Shown in pieces: positions 1 to 9,542 of a stretch of 64,000 nucleotides of DNA. Under the pieces are notes generated by a model. The model was given only the letters and a program-made list of their open reading frames with translations. It did no database searches and was not told the DNA's origin. The first letter of the stretch is position 1. The number at the start of each line of letters is the position of its first letter. Source of the DNA: Megalonaias nervosa (taxonomy: Eukaryota > Mollusca > Bivalvia > Unionida > Unionidae). Both the position numbers and the translations under genes were made by a program. The DNA lies in assembly GCA_016617855.1 (NCBI GenBank), contig JAECUM010006824.1, forward strand, positions 1 through 64,000, given 5' to 3'.

Positions 1-1585
1 GGAAATTCTTTCCTGGCATCATCAATATTAAATCTGTTTGGTTCTGGTAACCAAACTTGCTTCTGTGGACTATACGATATAATTGCCTCACTCACCTGTA
101 AAGATATTAAAATTCCAACATCAAGCATATATCGCAATAGTACTATTGGAACCCAACATTTTCTGAAAAATGTCTTTCAAACCAAGCATAAGTAATCGGA
201 TGGAGATTTTCTGCAAACTTGAATGATTCTACATGAGCAAATCCGGTTAAATCAAAATCTGGTAAATGTCCGTTTATCGCAACCCTGGTCATCTCGTGTG
301 ATGGATGTCCGAATCTCTTAAAGTATTCAGAACATTCTCCGTATCCAAGAAAACTTCCAGGATAACACGCTACCATATCAACGGATATAACGTCATTATA
401 CTTATATTTGGTATTCCACAATCCTCCGTGTCCATATTCTACACAGCTTTTATGGATATCTTCAAGAAATTCCGATCGTGTTGGTTTCCATAATTTTTTT
501 TCCTGAGCGAAATGAGCCGCTACAGATGGAACAGTAAAACAATTATCTAATAATTGTCTAACTTTGACATCGTCTGAAGTATATTTCAGCGCAAGATTTT
601 CCATTTCTACATTAAGAGATTCTGTACGGTAAATATCACCATTAGGCCGTACAAATTGATCGTAATGATCATATTCTGAACTTTGAAATAATCAAACGGA
701 TACAGGGTCACTTTTACTGATATTTTTGATAAAATCAAATATATGTCCATCATAAAATTTAACCGCTCTATCTCGTGGAAATATTGTTACTGCTGAGGTC
801 CATGCATGTGAATTATGATCAATAATATCTATAGGAGCTCCATTTTTTATGTATTTTGGTTCATATAAAATCTCTCCTGTCAGCGTCTTTACTGTTATTG
901 GAAATCTTAATTTCTTTTCTAGATCAGCAACATCTTTAATAGATGCTCCAGTATCTTTAACTGATTCTGCCCACATATTTATTTTTTTACGTCGTAAATC
1001 TGTTAAACCATTACCACGTATCGCATTTATGAAATGTTCTGTAACTCGTTCAGCTACACAGTTTATTCTTGACTCTGACAGCTTCATCGGCTTTAGATTA
1101 TTGACGTCAGGTTTATTATTAAGCGGATATATTGCATATACAACTGCAGTAACTGGATATGCACGTTCATAATATGGCTTATCAACACCGGTTAGTATTC
1201 CGGGTTTAGATTTATTATTCAAAAGAACAATATTATTTCCTGACTGTATGCGTACTGGATCGCGCTTGTCACGAATAATCCAAGTATCTTGTTCTGTATT
1301 TACAATAAATTTTATTAAAATAAAATATTTTTGATCATCAAGGTGATTAATAATTACTTTTCCTCGTTTGTCATTCATCATATTAGTAACATTTCCGACT
1401 CTGAATGTTGACCATACATGAGCAGCGCCACTATTACGAAATTCCTTTTTGGCTTCACGAATACGTTCGGTTACATCCTTATCCGTTAAAGTTAGATCTT
1501 GCATCGAAGTACTAAATTTATATTCTGATAATCGATCGAGATCGAATCTAGCTCTTTTAGGTTCAACTGCAGATAATTCGTTCAT
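1..1585 (-). pseudogene. Family-B-like DNA polymerase, broken and cut by the window edge
   Basis: A 297-residue ORF (692-1585) ends at a TGA at 692-694. The same frame continues past it without another stop to 143, so one nonsense codon divides one gene. A single-base slip in an A run near 157-166 then moves coding to another frame, which is still open at base 1. The middle segment carries DMVACYPGSF, which resembles the palm motif A of family-B polymerases (Asp, then a Tyr-Pro pair). The upstream segment has a HNSHAW-containing stretch. The start at 1585 is preceded by an AT-rich block. The sequence is clearly unlike the classical Polinton polymerase in element B. The family call is moderate; motif C lies outside the window. 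Confidence 0.5.
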
Positions 1586-1627
1586 ATAATTAAGACAAGT
1601 ATTTAAATTAAAATTTTAGTATATATA
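1586..1627. promoter_or_regulatory. Divergent AT-rich promoter between polymerase and zinc-protein genes
   Basis: Only 42 bases separate the two start codons. TATATAA directly touches the plus-strand ATG at 1628, and an ATTATAT block touches the minus-strand ATG at 1585. The same TATA-next-to-ATG layout precedes most genes of elements A and B, so this is probably a bidirectional promoter with very short leaders. That role is inferred. Confidence 0.45.
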
Positions 1628-1941
1628 ATGACTGAAACAAAGAACAAATGTGCTTGGCTTAAAATTGAACATACTTCTACTTGTAATAAATCGTGCGTGA
1701 ATGAATTCTGCTACTACCATATGCAAAGTATCAAAAATGGAAGTACAGGACCAATACCATGTTTGCAATGCGGTGTTGGAGTCAGAGGAAAAACTCCATT
1801 GTGTTTAAAATGTGGCGGAAAAAAATACAGGGAACTAAAACGATATTATGACAAAAAAATAATACATCGTCAGGTAAATCTCCTATAAAAACCGTAGAAG
1901 ATTATCTGACCAGATTTCAAAACAATGATTTAGACAAATAA
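1628..1941 (+). pseudogene. Small Cys-rich (zinc-binding-like) protein, frameshifted near its end
   Basis: An 86-residue ORF runs to 1888 and contains paired cysteines near residues 8 and 18-22, then a CLQCG block and a CLKCGG block at about 47-63, followed by a basic stretch. This resembles a treble-clef or zinc-ribbon protein. The A7 run near 1854-1860 appears to have slipped. In the next frame the sequence continues with sensible coding (TVEDYLTRFQNNDLDK) to a TAA at 1939-1941, just before the HNH gene promoter. Function unknown; nucleic-acid binding is a guess from the cysteines. Confidence 0.5.
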
Positions 1942-1955
1942 TATTATTATATAAA

Positions 1956-2801
1956 ATGACTCAGACAAATAAGACTTATGATGACATGATCGACAATGAT
2001 ATTATAAAAGAATTAAGAAAAGAAGCATTTCGTAATAAATACGAATTTGTGAAACATCCTATAATAAAAAATTATGAAGCATCCCGAGATGGTGTAGTCA
2101 GACACTGCAAATCAAAAAACCCAGTCGGTAGTCTTGATAATCATGGTTATTTTAGATTTAATGTTGCTAGAGGAAAAAGATACTTATCAAGTAGATTCAT
2201 ATTCGAATGTTTTCGTGGAGTGGTTGAAAATGGACTTGTAGTTGATCACATTGATGGAAATCCCAAAAATAATCGGTTATCTAACCTGCAAGCTATTACA
2301 CCTAGTCAGAATTCTGCACGTGGAAATACAGGAAGGTGTAAAGTATTCGGAAAGAGAGCTATTAAATCCATGAATACAGAAACAGGACGGGAAATAACTT
2401 TCCCCTCAATTAATGCGGCTGCAAAACATTTTAGCATAAATCCACGATCGGTACAACATGTCGCGAATAAAACATACAAATCTGCATATTCAATAAAATA
2501 TGATCAGCGATTATATTTGAATATATCTAACTCTGTACTCTTAATAAATAAATTGTATATAATTCGACTCTATATTTTGCCATGGGTACCTTCACCGTCG
2601 CTGCTCTCAGTGTCACTCTCATTTTTGACAGAATCAAATAACATAATCTTTCTTAATTGCATTACACGATTATCCACGATCTTCTTTTTCTCGTATTCAC
2701 GAGATAGTTCGGATCTGATATTTTCGATCGAACGTGCAAGAGGCGCAAATAGCTTTACCTGTTTGTCATTTACCACCGCCAAGGATTCTAACATAGACTG
2801 A
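1956..2801 (+). CDS. HNH homing-type endonuclease
   Basis: The N-terminal part (residues 25-80) looks like a NUMOD4-type module (YEASRDGVVR). It is followed by the HNH core with VVDHIDGNPKNNRLSNLQ near residues 93-110, the typical DH...N...N...L pattern. A helix-turn-helix-like segment (INAAAKHFSINPRSVQHV, about 151-168) resembles NUMOD1. HNH proteins of this build cut DNA and often spread as selfish genes. Real homology seems to end near residue 185. The last 230 bases overlap the opposite-strand gene at 2570-2983, which suggests the original stop was lost. A broken relative is present in element B at 25,525-26,300. Confidence 0.75.
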   Translation: MTQTNKTYDDMIDNDIIKELRKEAFRNKYEFVKHPIIKNYEASRDGVVRHCKSKNPVGSLDNHGYFRFNVARGKRYLSSRFIFECFRGVVENGLVVDHIDGNPKNNRLSNLQAITPSQNSARGNTGRCKVFGKRAIKSMNTETGREITFPSINAAAKHFSINPRSVQHVANKTYKSAYSIKYDQRLYLNISNSVLLINKLYIIRLYILPWVPSPSLLSVSLSFLTESNNIIFLNCITRLSTIFFFSYSRDSSDLIFSIERARGANSFTCLSFTTAKDSNID

Positions 2802-2983
2802 TAGATTAATTTTACAAATTTATAATTGGATGGTAATGTGTATTTATTGTCAATTTTTCTTTGTTTTAATATTTCATAATCACATAATATTTTTTCAGGA
2901 TCAAGATTATCAGAGAGATTTATTCCGTTATGTTTTAATTTTTTAATAGCAGAAATAATATCATTAATGTTTTCTTGGTTCAT
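2570..2983 (-). CDS. Uncharacterised 137-residue protein
   Basis: An intact ORF whose ATG at 2983 is preceded by TATATAA, the usual promoter pattern of this element. The protein is lysine-rich and predicted helical, with an acidic, serine-rich tail (SDTESSDGEG) at residues 124-132. It converges on the HNH gene. I do not recognise a domain. The start signal and clean reading frame are the main support for a real gene. Confidence 0.5.
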   Translation of the reverse strand: MNQENINDIISAIKKLKHNGINLSDNLDPEKILCDYEILKQRKIDNKYTLPSNYKFVKLIYQSMLESLAVVNDKQVKLFAPLARSIENIRSELSREYEKKKIVDNRVMQLRKIMLFDSVKNESDTESSDGEGTHGKI

Positions 2984-3047
2984 TATATAATAATTATTTC
3001 TTTAAAATAAAAAATAATATCAGTCTCTGAATAATTATTTAAAAAAA

Positions 3048-3362
3048 TGTAGTCCCCATAACCCTATGTGAACCCCTAGGTTGCCATATGACATCCTAGC
3101 AGGATCAGAAGGTCAGGGGACTGTTTTTTGAGGATGATTGTATGATTATGATTATATATACATATGGTTATGATTTTGATTTTTGAGGACAGCACAAACC
3201 CCATGTGAACCCCTAGGTTGTCATATGACATCCTAGCAGGATCAGAGGTTACATATAAACTTATCTCTAAGAACTTAATTCTAAGGACAGCACAAACCCC
3301 ATGTGATCCCCTAAGTTGTCAAACAACATCTTAGCAGGACCAGAGGTTACATATAAACTTAT
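3048..3362. repeat. Three imperfect direct repeats of about 70 bp
   Basis: The block CCCATGTGAACCCCTAGGTT followed by a CATATGACATCCTAGCAGGATCAGA-type stretch occurs near 3048-3120, 3186-3262 and 3290-3362. A second AT-rich unit (TGATTTTGATTTTTG preceded by TATATACA) alternates with it near 3127 and 3370. The block lies in the largest non-coding gap of element A. Confidence 0.8.
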
Positions 3363-3435
3363 CCTAATGACATATGATTGTATGAACATGAATATATACA
3401 AATGGTGATGATTTTGATTTTTGCAGACAGTACAA

Positions 3436-3496
3436 ACATAAACTTAACAACAAACTTAACAATAAACTTAACAACAAACTTAACAATAAACTTAAC
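3436..3496. repeat. Short tandem repeat, AACTTAACAAC/AACTTAACAAT
   Basis: Five near-perfect 11-12 bp units of alternating ACTTAACAACAA and ACTTAACAATAA. They form a small minisatellite next to the longer repeats. No coding potential. Confidence 0.85.
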
Positions 3497-3699
3497 TATG
3501 GACGGAATACAAGGGGGGATTTATATCTACGTCCAACAGATTTTATACAACTCTCCCCCCATATAAAACCCCGGGGAGTGCAAAATTACACCCACCACGT
3601 GGTTACATGGTGGGAAAGTTGTATTATTTTTCTGTTGGGTTTCGTACCCCAATTAAAAAGCATCCGTCGCCAAATGCAAGATAAAATATCTTTAGCATT

Positions 3700-3782
3700 T
3701 TTGGAGACTCGAACACACGAGAGTCTGCACAACTTCGATCTACGTCCAACCGTCTTACCACTTCGGCCATCGCTCTCTTATC
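3700..3782 (-). repeat. tRNA-like sequence (degenerate tRNA or SINE head)
   Basis: On the minus strand there is an A-box-like GATGGCCGAAGTGG and, about 45 bases later, a B-box-like GTTCGAGTC, at tRNA spacing. The acceptor and T stems do not pair properly and no 3' terminus is evident. I read it as a tRNA-derived retroposon head or tRNA relic rather than a working tRNA. The rest of 3,497-4,148 shows nothing I recognise. Confidence 0.4.
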
Positions 3783-4148
3783 AATAATACACTTAAATTT
3801 AAGTATATATAAAATATTTGCGCTATCTCACAGGACTTGTATTACTAATAGAATGTAGAGCTGTACTTCAATTTTTCAAAATTCATAAAATAATTGCACG
3901 TATGAGTTATAGTTCGTTAAGGTAACAGACAGGCGGACTAATACGCTATACACGTATATACAACTGGGTTTGTACAGGTAACGACGTAGTAGTAAGGGAA
4001 ATAATCGTTTAATTTACTCCGCAGAGAGAGATAGCCGAGTTATCTCGCTTTATTATATATACAATTGCTTTAATCATAGGAATTGATTATTATTCATATA
4101 TTTACTCATCAGATTATTTTTTTGCCCCTGATTATTTACTCAGACGTT

Positions 4149-5632
4149 CTACGAGCGTATATACAAATTAATATTAAGAGACTCTTCTCGTAGATCCAAA
4201 ATGTTTCCTGTCTGGTCAGTAAGTTTGAAATTTATTCTTGATAATAATGGATTATGTACACGTAGATAAACTGGATTAATTGGCTCAGATACAATTAACC
4301 ACCCGGGCGGATCTTTAGGACTGAATGTATATAGTATATACCCCTGTTGGGCCTGGTTAGACTTTGAAAGATCTACTTGATAACTGTCATCAATTACGTC
4401 ACATACTAGATTGACCGCGATCGTAGATGTTATATTAACAATACCAGGTGAGATATGACGACCTCCACCATGTGGATCATTATTATATTTAAGAATAGTT
4501 GGTGTGGGTATTAATTTTTTCCATGAATTACATATTCTTTTAAAATGTTCATCAATAAGATCATTAACCGACTTCTTTAGCTCCTCAGAGTTAAATCCAG
4601 GAATTACAAATGTTGGTAGCTGTTCTTCTGTGATTCCATAATATTTAAGAAATACTGTTTTAAATAAACGTTTATAGCTTACACGCTGAATAGGATCATC
4701 TTCATTAACTATATAAGTACTAAGAAATCTATCTACCGGTACGTTTAATGTTTTTTCTCTATCAACGATAGCCTTATTACATATTCTAAGTCTGATGCAA
4801 CCTGATTCAAATGTTGTATTGCTTCAATTATTTGATTTTTTAAGTCATCGTTGTAGGAAGCGCTGATGCTGGAAAATAAATTTCTTAGATCATTAAGTAC
4901 ACGTCCATGTTCAGATTTAATTGGTCTTGATTTTGAGTTAATTTCTTCAACATTAATTTTTGCTATTCTTGTTGTACCTTTACCCCGAACAAAATCTATA
5001 AAATGAGTATACTGTGTATAACCACGATAAGCATCCGGAATCTCTATAAACGGATAAGTTTTTCGATATTCTGGAAGTTTTATAAATTTTTCAACATCTA
5101 CGACGAAATCAGATCGTTGTGGTTCTGGTGGTCCTTGATAAACCGGTGGAATATCAGGCCATCCTAATACTGATCTAATCGAACTTTGATAAATATCTAC
5201 AGAATAATCAGGAGAATTTATTTCAATAACCGCTGATAATGTTGGTTCGTAAACAGTAATTGCTATTTTTGATTCTTTTTCTGTAATAGATTTAATTCTG
5301 CGTTGAAACTCATCATTAATCTGTTCTATTTGATAACTGCCCGTTGGAACAGCAACTACTTGCCAATCAGGAGTTCCATCAGGCTTATTCTTATTGGCGA
5401 ATACTAGTGAATTATTTGGCTGTAGTCCACCAAATGGTATTGATCTAATATTTGGCCAGCTATAATAAACTCGCAATTGTGCTAATGCTATTTCCTTTGC
5501 AGGAATTGCGGTTGGAAAATTGACACTAAATTCAGGATTGGTCGAACTTAATGATATCATAGTGGTTTTTGACGGAGTCGTATTAGTGACGATCTGCTGA
5601 AGTAACTCCCTGTCTGTCATTATTATTATCAT
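4149..5632 (-). pseudogene. Penton-like minor capsid protein with one frameshift
   Basis: The first ORF (4745-5632, 295 residues) begins with a beta-rich segment with a PTGSYQIEQIN block near residues 96-106, matching IPQGTYNIIDLN in the B protein at 19,515. It stops at 4745 in the tail of an A6 run. The shifted frame is open for about 195 more codons to a TAG at 4149-4151, and its end (LTDQTGNILDLREE) again matches the B protein (LTDQSGWQLDL). One single-base slip therefore splits one gene. In Polintons this family forms the capsid vertices. The start overlaps the previous gene by about 50 bases; MTDREL at 5620 may be the true start. Confidence 0.65.
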
Positions 5633-6119
5633 TATTATTTAATTCATTAAAATCATTAGCGATCACCTTAAAAGCGTCATCATAGGTTTTCATCATCATC
5701 GCGAATTCAGTATCGGATATTTCACCATCACTGACACACGAAGAAATGTACAAAGATAGTTTAGAGCATGCCTCTGCCACTGTATGTAATTTAATCATAT
5801 AATCGTGCAATTTAGCATTTGTACAGGTATCTATCTTTTTGGCTATAATACCGAGAACTCCAGCAATAGTCGTTGATGCTGAAACAATGATGGTTATAAC
5901 AGTAGGTGCTGTCATCGTCAATGTTGATAATAATAATCCTGTTCCAGCAATAACAGCAGAAACCGAGTAAACAACTACATCAATAACAACTATACGCCTT
6001 TTGTATTTTTTTATTTTCGTGTTATAATAATCAATAAAATTATTTAGTTTATTCAGACGCTCACATATCTGATTGCATCTGTAACGTTGAACGTCGATGC
6101 GAGACTGAGGTTGATCCAT
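5583..6119 (-). CDS. Two-helix membrane protein
   Basis: The 178-residue protein has a basic segment (KIKKYKRR, about 35-42), then two hydrophobic helices at about 43-66 and 69-92, then a soluble helical tail. A related broken gene in element B (14,036-14,510) keeps the same hydrophobic pair. The tail ends in an Asn/Asp-rich run that reads into the start region of the next gene, so an original stop may have been lost. Position after the fibre gene is shared by A and B. Function unknown; a virion or host-membrane role is possible. Confidence 0.6.
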   Translation of the reverse strand: MDQPQSRIDVQRYRCNQICERLNKLNNFIDYYNTKIKKYKRRIVVIDVVVYSVSAVIAGTGLLLSTLTMTAPTVITIIVSASTTIAGVLGIIAKKIDTCTNAKLHDYMIKLHTVAEACSKLSLYISSCVSDGEISDTEFAMMMKTYDDAFKVIANDFNELNNNDNNNDRQGVTSADRH

Positions 6120-6129
6120 TATTGTTATA

Positions 6130-7224
6130 TTAAGTGACTAATTGTGGTGTTTCAGCTACAAATTCCAAACACCACCAGTAAGACGTTGCGGTTATTGTTT
6201 GATCATCTGCTTCCAGTAAAAATATTTCTTCAGCATCCTTATTTAACACTATAGATACAACTCCAGAGAAAGCATCTGTTGAATGACGCCACGGAAATGT
6301 TGTAGTATAAATTTTAAACTTTGCAGAGCTGAATATAGACAGTCTATACACACCAGTAACTTCTGCGGTATATTTAATAGTGTTATTTTGCTGTGACCAT
6401 GTTGATAGTCCCGATGCTACTGTGTACACGATATTTTTAATTTCTCTGTGTGGAATTTTAATCAGATTAGTTTTTTGAACAATATTAGGTATTCCACTGA
6501 CAATGTCATTGAGTTTCATGTTAACGTCGGAGAGTTTTATGTCAACGGTTGGTTGTTCCCCAAAAAAATCTTTAATGGTTTTGTTTATATTTCTACGAAA
6601 ATTTAAGAACGTTTCTACATGTCTAGAAAAAGTAGCACTAAGTGTAGTAATTTCATCACCGATTGTTTTTAGAGGAATTTCCTTATCGTCTACATATTTT
6701 TTGGTTGCAGCATCAAAATCAAATTCCGGTGTTCTAAGATTGTTAATACCATTATTATTCATGTTGAGAAATGCACGCATTATACCACCGTTGGCCAATA
6801 CGTACTTAGATTCTTGATCGTCGACATATTTCTTTGTTGCGCCGTCTGTATCTGTGACTGGGTTTCCAAGGTCTATAATTTTATTTTGATTCATAATAAT
6901 GCTACCCGTAAACGAATCACCAGCTATCTTAATATAATCGCTGACTGACGTACCGGAATCTTGTATTTTACCCTGATCAGTAAAAGTAACTATATTATTA
7001 ACAACCGCATTAGGAACTCGTATAAGTACATCTGGCAATTGTATATTACTAGTTTTTAATCGTCCTTCCTTATCCTGAAAAACGACTAGTTCATTTTGAT
7101 CCACACTGGTTATGTTTAATAAATCATCAATCTCATTTCTGAGCTGATCGAGAGTTGCGTATTTAGATAAATCAGCTTGCTGCTGAGCTTTACCACGAGA
7201 AGATCTTCCGTAAATATCCACCAT
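6130..7224 (-). CDS. Fibre protein with phage-tail-fibre-type repeats
   Basis: 364 residues. An N-terminal helical stretch (about 20-60) is followed by two repeats at about 101-136 and 145-180. Each has a Gly-rich strand, an N-K-I-I-x-L-G-N-P or similar turn, and ends ATKKYVDD. This is the pattern seen in trimeric tail fibres of tailed phages. A coiled segment follows (about 180-250). The beta-rich C-terminal head (about 265-364) contains VTGVYRLSIFSSAKFKI and could be a TNF/C1q-like jelly roll. By analogy it is a receptor-binding spike. The B counterpart at 15,862-17,110 has a different head. The ATG at 7224 has an AT-rich leader. Clean reading frame. Confidence 0.65.
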   Translation of the reverse strand: MVDIYGRSSRGKAQQQADLSKYATLDQLRNEIDDLLNITSVDQNELVVFQDKEGRLKTSNIQLPDVLIRVPNAVVNNIVTFTDQGKIQDSGTSVSDYIKIAGDSFTGSIIMNQNKIIDLGNPVTDTDGATKKYVDDQESKYVLANGGIMRAFLNMNNNGINNLRTPEFDFDAATKKYVDDKEIPLKTIGDEITTLSATFSRHVETFLNFRRNINKTIKDFFGEQPTVDIKLSDVNMKLNDIVSGIPNIVQKTNLIKIPHREIKNIVYTVASGLSTWSQQNNTIKYTAEVTGVYRLSIFSSAKFKIYTTTFPWRHSTDAFSGVVSIVLNKDAEEIFLLEADDQTITATSYWWCLEFVAETPQLVT

Positions 7225-7232
7225 TATATTTA

Positions 7233-7646
7233 CTAATGTCTGTTTAAATGTGACGTCGTAGTATATTCATGTACAACTTTGTGAGGTGGTTTTGTTGATT
7301 TTGATACAGCATCAAGTACGTTAAGTACTTCTCGACCACATATTGGTGGATCAGTTAATGTTTGTGTTGGTAACGTTGAATACCATATTGGAGTACTTTG
7401 ATCGCCGCTAATATACTTTAAGAATTCTTTTGGTGGAGCTAGTCCATATGAATCAAAATAAATAATTCCACGTGGATCAATTGCATATCCAACCCAATGT
7501 GTGCCTGAACCAGAGTTTTCATCGAGATTAATAATACCGGTTTCAATATTGTTTGGTTGTTTCGGTAATTGATCACGCATAAAAACTCCTCTAAAATTTT
7601 TTATTTTTAATTTTTTAGCAGCATCTAGTAAATCAAAATTGGACAT
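7233..7646 (-). CDS. Adenain-like cysteine protease (maturation protease)
   Basis: I prefer the start MSNFDLL at 7646, which aligns with the B protease and begins 8 bases after the preceding stop, over the longer ORF to 7697. The protein is 137 residues. The catalytic set is visible: His50 in SGTHWVGY, Asp65 in YFDSYG, Gln95, and Cys103 in PPICG. The His-Asp/Glu-Gln-Cys order is that of the adenovirus/Ulp1 C5-C48 fold. It would cleave capsid precursors inside the assembling particle. The C-terminus past Cys103 is shorter than in most relatives. It lies between the pVI-like protein and the fibre gene. Confidence 0.8.
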   Translation of the reverse strand: MSNFDLLDAAKKLKIKNFRGVFMRDQLPKQPNNIETGIINLDENSGSGTHWVGYAIDPRGIIYFDSYGLAPPKEFLKYISGDQSTPIWYSTLPTQTLTDPPICGREVLNVLDAVSKSTKPPHKVVHEYTTTSHLNRH

Positions 7647-7654
7647 AGGAGATA

Positions 7655-8125
7655 TCAGTAAACTGTCCCTGGTAATCTTAGGCCTTTTCCGTACCATGAA
7701 TGTGGAGTCCCTGGTAATCTTAGACCCCTTCCCTTTTTTTTAATTCCCTTTCCTGTTGCTTTCTTTAATGCCATTCCAGCAGCGGTTCCAACAGCGCCTA
7801 ATGCAGCTGCTTTTGCAACAGCTGGGGCTGCAGCGGCTATTAATGCTGGTATAGCAGCAAGAAGTGGAAATATACCACCCGTCTTAATGATGTCTTTAAT
7901 GGCACCCGCAGAAAGATTAAGTTTTATACCTTTATTTGATTTTTTGGCTTCATTGAAATGCCTGAGCTGACGTTCTGTAAGAGATAATTTATTTGAGCCG
8001 CTCATCTGCTCTTTCTTTAGCAATATTTTTAATCCACAGTCATTTTTTGATGCTGATTGTATCCTTTTAATCTGACCAGGAGTCAGACTAACACTAACGT
8101 GATTATACGACATTATAATATTCAT
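7655..8125 (-). CDS. pVI-like basic minor capsid protein
   Basis: 156 residues. The N-terminal half has repeated motifs of the form L-T/S-x-x-Q/A-I-K (LTPGQIKRI, LTERQLRHF, LSAGAIKDI). These are followed by GGIFPLL, an Ala-rich hydrophobic helix (about 85-115) and a basic Gly-rich tail with two copies of GLRLPGT. The B homologue at 22,219-22,610 keeps LNLSAAQI and GGFF. Such proteins sit under the capsid next to the protease gene, as adenovirus pVI does; that role is inferred from position and composition. The start may be MSYNHVS at 8113. Confidence 0.6.
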   Translation of the reverse strand: MNIIMSYNHVSVSLTPGQIKRIQSASKNDCGLKILLKKEQMSGSNKLSLTERQLRHFNEAKKSNKGIKLNLSAGAIKDIIKTGGIFPLLAAIPALIAAAAPAVAKAAALGAVGTAAGMALKKATGKGIKKKGRGLRLPGTPHSWYGKGLRLPGTVY

Positions 8126-8136
8126 AAACGATCTAA

Positions 8137-9528
8137 TTACATGTTTTCTACTGGAGCATCAACTACTCGCATTCGTCCACCAGCACCTTCAAGTAACATT
8201 GATTTATCGCTGAGTATGACAGCAATTGCTCTGTAATTAGGAATATCTATAATATTTCTGTTAACACGAGCTCGAAAATGTATATCAACTACTGACTGTC
8301 TGGTTAAATCTAAATGTTCGAGCGAAAAGTAATAAACTGGATATAAGGTTGTAAAATCCAATTGTGATATTTGTAAACCAGTATCAATATTTTGATCACG
8401 GCCCATGAACGTCATTAATCGATGATATGCACGTGCTACATGATTTTGATCGAAATTCAGTAATATATCCTCGGATGGTTCTTGATGTCCATTTATTCTT
8501 AAAGAAACTTCAGAAACACCAAGTTTGTCAAATATCATTAAACTTTTTGTTTGATTACCTACACGTGTATTATCCTGAAGCGCAATAAATATATGTCGTG
8601 GTGCGGATATTCCCTGTTGAGAAGCTATTTGCCATGTAAATAAACCATTAATTGCACTCTGAACAGCATCTGTGGTCATTGTTAACCATGACAACGCTGA
8701 TTTACCACCTTGATTCATAAAAGAGAGTAGACATTCTTCTTCAGGTATTGTTGGAGTCATCACTGGCATCCATAATGAAAGTTTGGTTAATACTACTTTA
8801 CCATGAAGTGCAGCAGTTGCAGCAGGATCAGCACCAGCGGGGTGCCATATTGCATCATCGTCCGTGGCTTTTCGTACAAGTACAACCGTATGTTTGGCTC
8901 CAAAAATAACTTTTCTGACATTTCTGCAAAATCCAAATATGTGTGAAAGTGGAATTGCACATGAAAACATTCTATCTTTCAACATTGTTTTACGTGATGC
9001 AAATCCTAAGTTGAAATTTGCGTTCATTGATAATACTGCGGGAGTTTCTGCGGTTCCTGCAGCATTTCTTACATTACCTGTAGTTACATTTTTGTGATCC
9101 GGGTGATCAGAAGTGTCCTTTACAAACATCATTGATGGACCAGCTGATCTTGAATAATCGTCGCTATATCGTGCTAGACCCAATATCGTTGTAGCAACAT
9201 CAACGGCCTTCTGAATTGATTCAATATATTTACCATCAATCATATAAGTGGCGCTGTCAAATAAAACCATAATACCATTATTAACAAAACTAAAAGCAAC
9301 ATTATTATCGCATTCAGTATTATCCGCTTTAAAAATCTTACCTTCTACTTCAATAAAAGCCTCAGCGGGTAGAAAATACCTACTTGTATCCTGAACCTGT
9401 AGTTCAATTCGTCCACGCTGATCAGGAATTCGAGCGTCATAAGAATAATATTGATAATCACGCACAGACTCATCTTTGAGTACTGGTGCGTCCATGTCAA
9501 ATGCTGGATCAGATATTCGCTTGAACAT
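8137..9528 (-). CDS. Hexon-like major capsid protein
   Basis: 463 residues, intact, mostly beta-rich. It aligns along its length with the broken protein at 20,663-22,201 in element B. Shared blocks include YSDDYSRS (about 121-128), HIFGFCRNVRKVIFGAKH (196-213) and TLYPVYYFSLEHLDL near the end. Length and gene position (between the coiled-coil/tail gene and the pVI-like gene) fit the double jelly-roll major capsid protein of Polintons. It would form the trimeric capsomers of an icosahedral shell. The ATG is preceded by AAATATAATAAAG. The fold is inferred from order and relatedness. Confidence 0.7.
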   Translation of the reverse strand: MFKRISDPAFDMDAPVLKDESVRDYQYYSYDARIPDQRGRIELQVQDTSRYFLPAEAFIEVEGKIFKADNTECDNNVAFSFVNNGIMVLFDSATYMIDGKYIESIQKAVDVATTILGLARYSDDYSRSAGPSMMFVKDTSDHPDHKNVTTGNVRNAAGTAETPAVLSMNANFNLGFASRKTMLKDRMFSCAIPLSHIFGFCRNVRKVIFGAKHTVVLVRKATDDDAIWHPAGADPAATAALHGKVVLTKLSLWMPVMTPTIPEEECLLSFMNQGGKSALSWLTMTTDAVQSAINGLFTWQIASQQGISAPRHIFIALQDNTRVGNQTKSLMIFDKLGVSEVSLRINGHQEPSEDILLNFDQNHVARAYHRLMTFMGRDQNIDTGLQISQLDFTTLYPVYYFSLEHLDLTRQSVVDIHFRARVNRNIIDIPNYRAIAVILSDKSMLLEGAGGRMRVVDAPVENM

Positions 9529-9542
9529 CTTTATTATATTTA

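Noticed and set aside
692..694. Stop-codon readthrough or selenocysteine at the TGA
   Set aside because: No hairpin or relative supports recoding, and nearby genes show ordinary decay.
3048..3362. CRISPR-like array
   Set aside because: Only three imperfect units with unequal spacing and no cas genes; the window is eukaryotic.
3700..3782. Functional tRNA gene
   Set aside because: A and B boxes are tRNA-like but the acceptor and T stems do not pair and no discriminator end is evident.
4745..4760. Programmed -1 frameshift in the penton gene (AAAAAAC)
   Set aside because: The heptamer is not in the X-XXY-YYZ register for the upstream frame and the B homologue is one frame; an indel is simpler.
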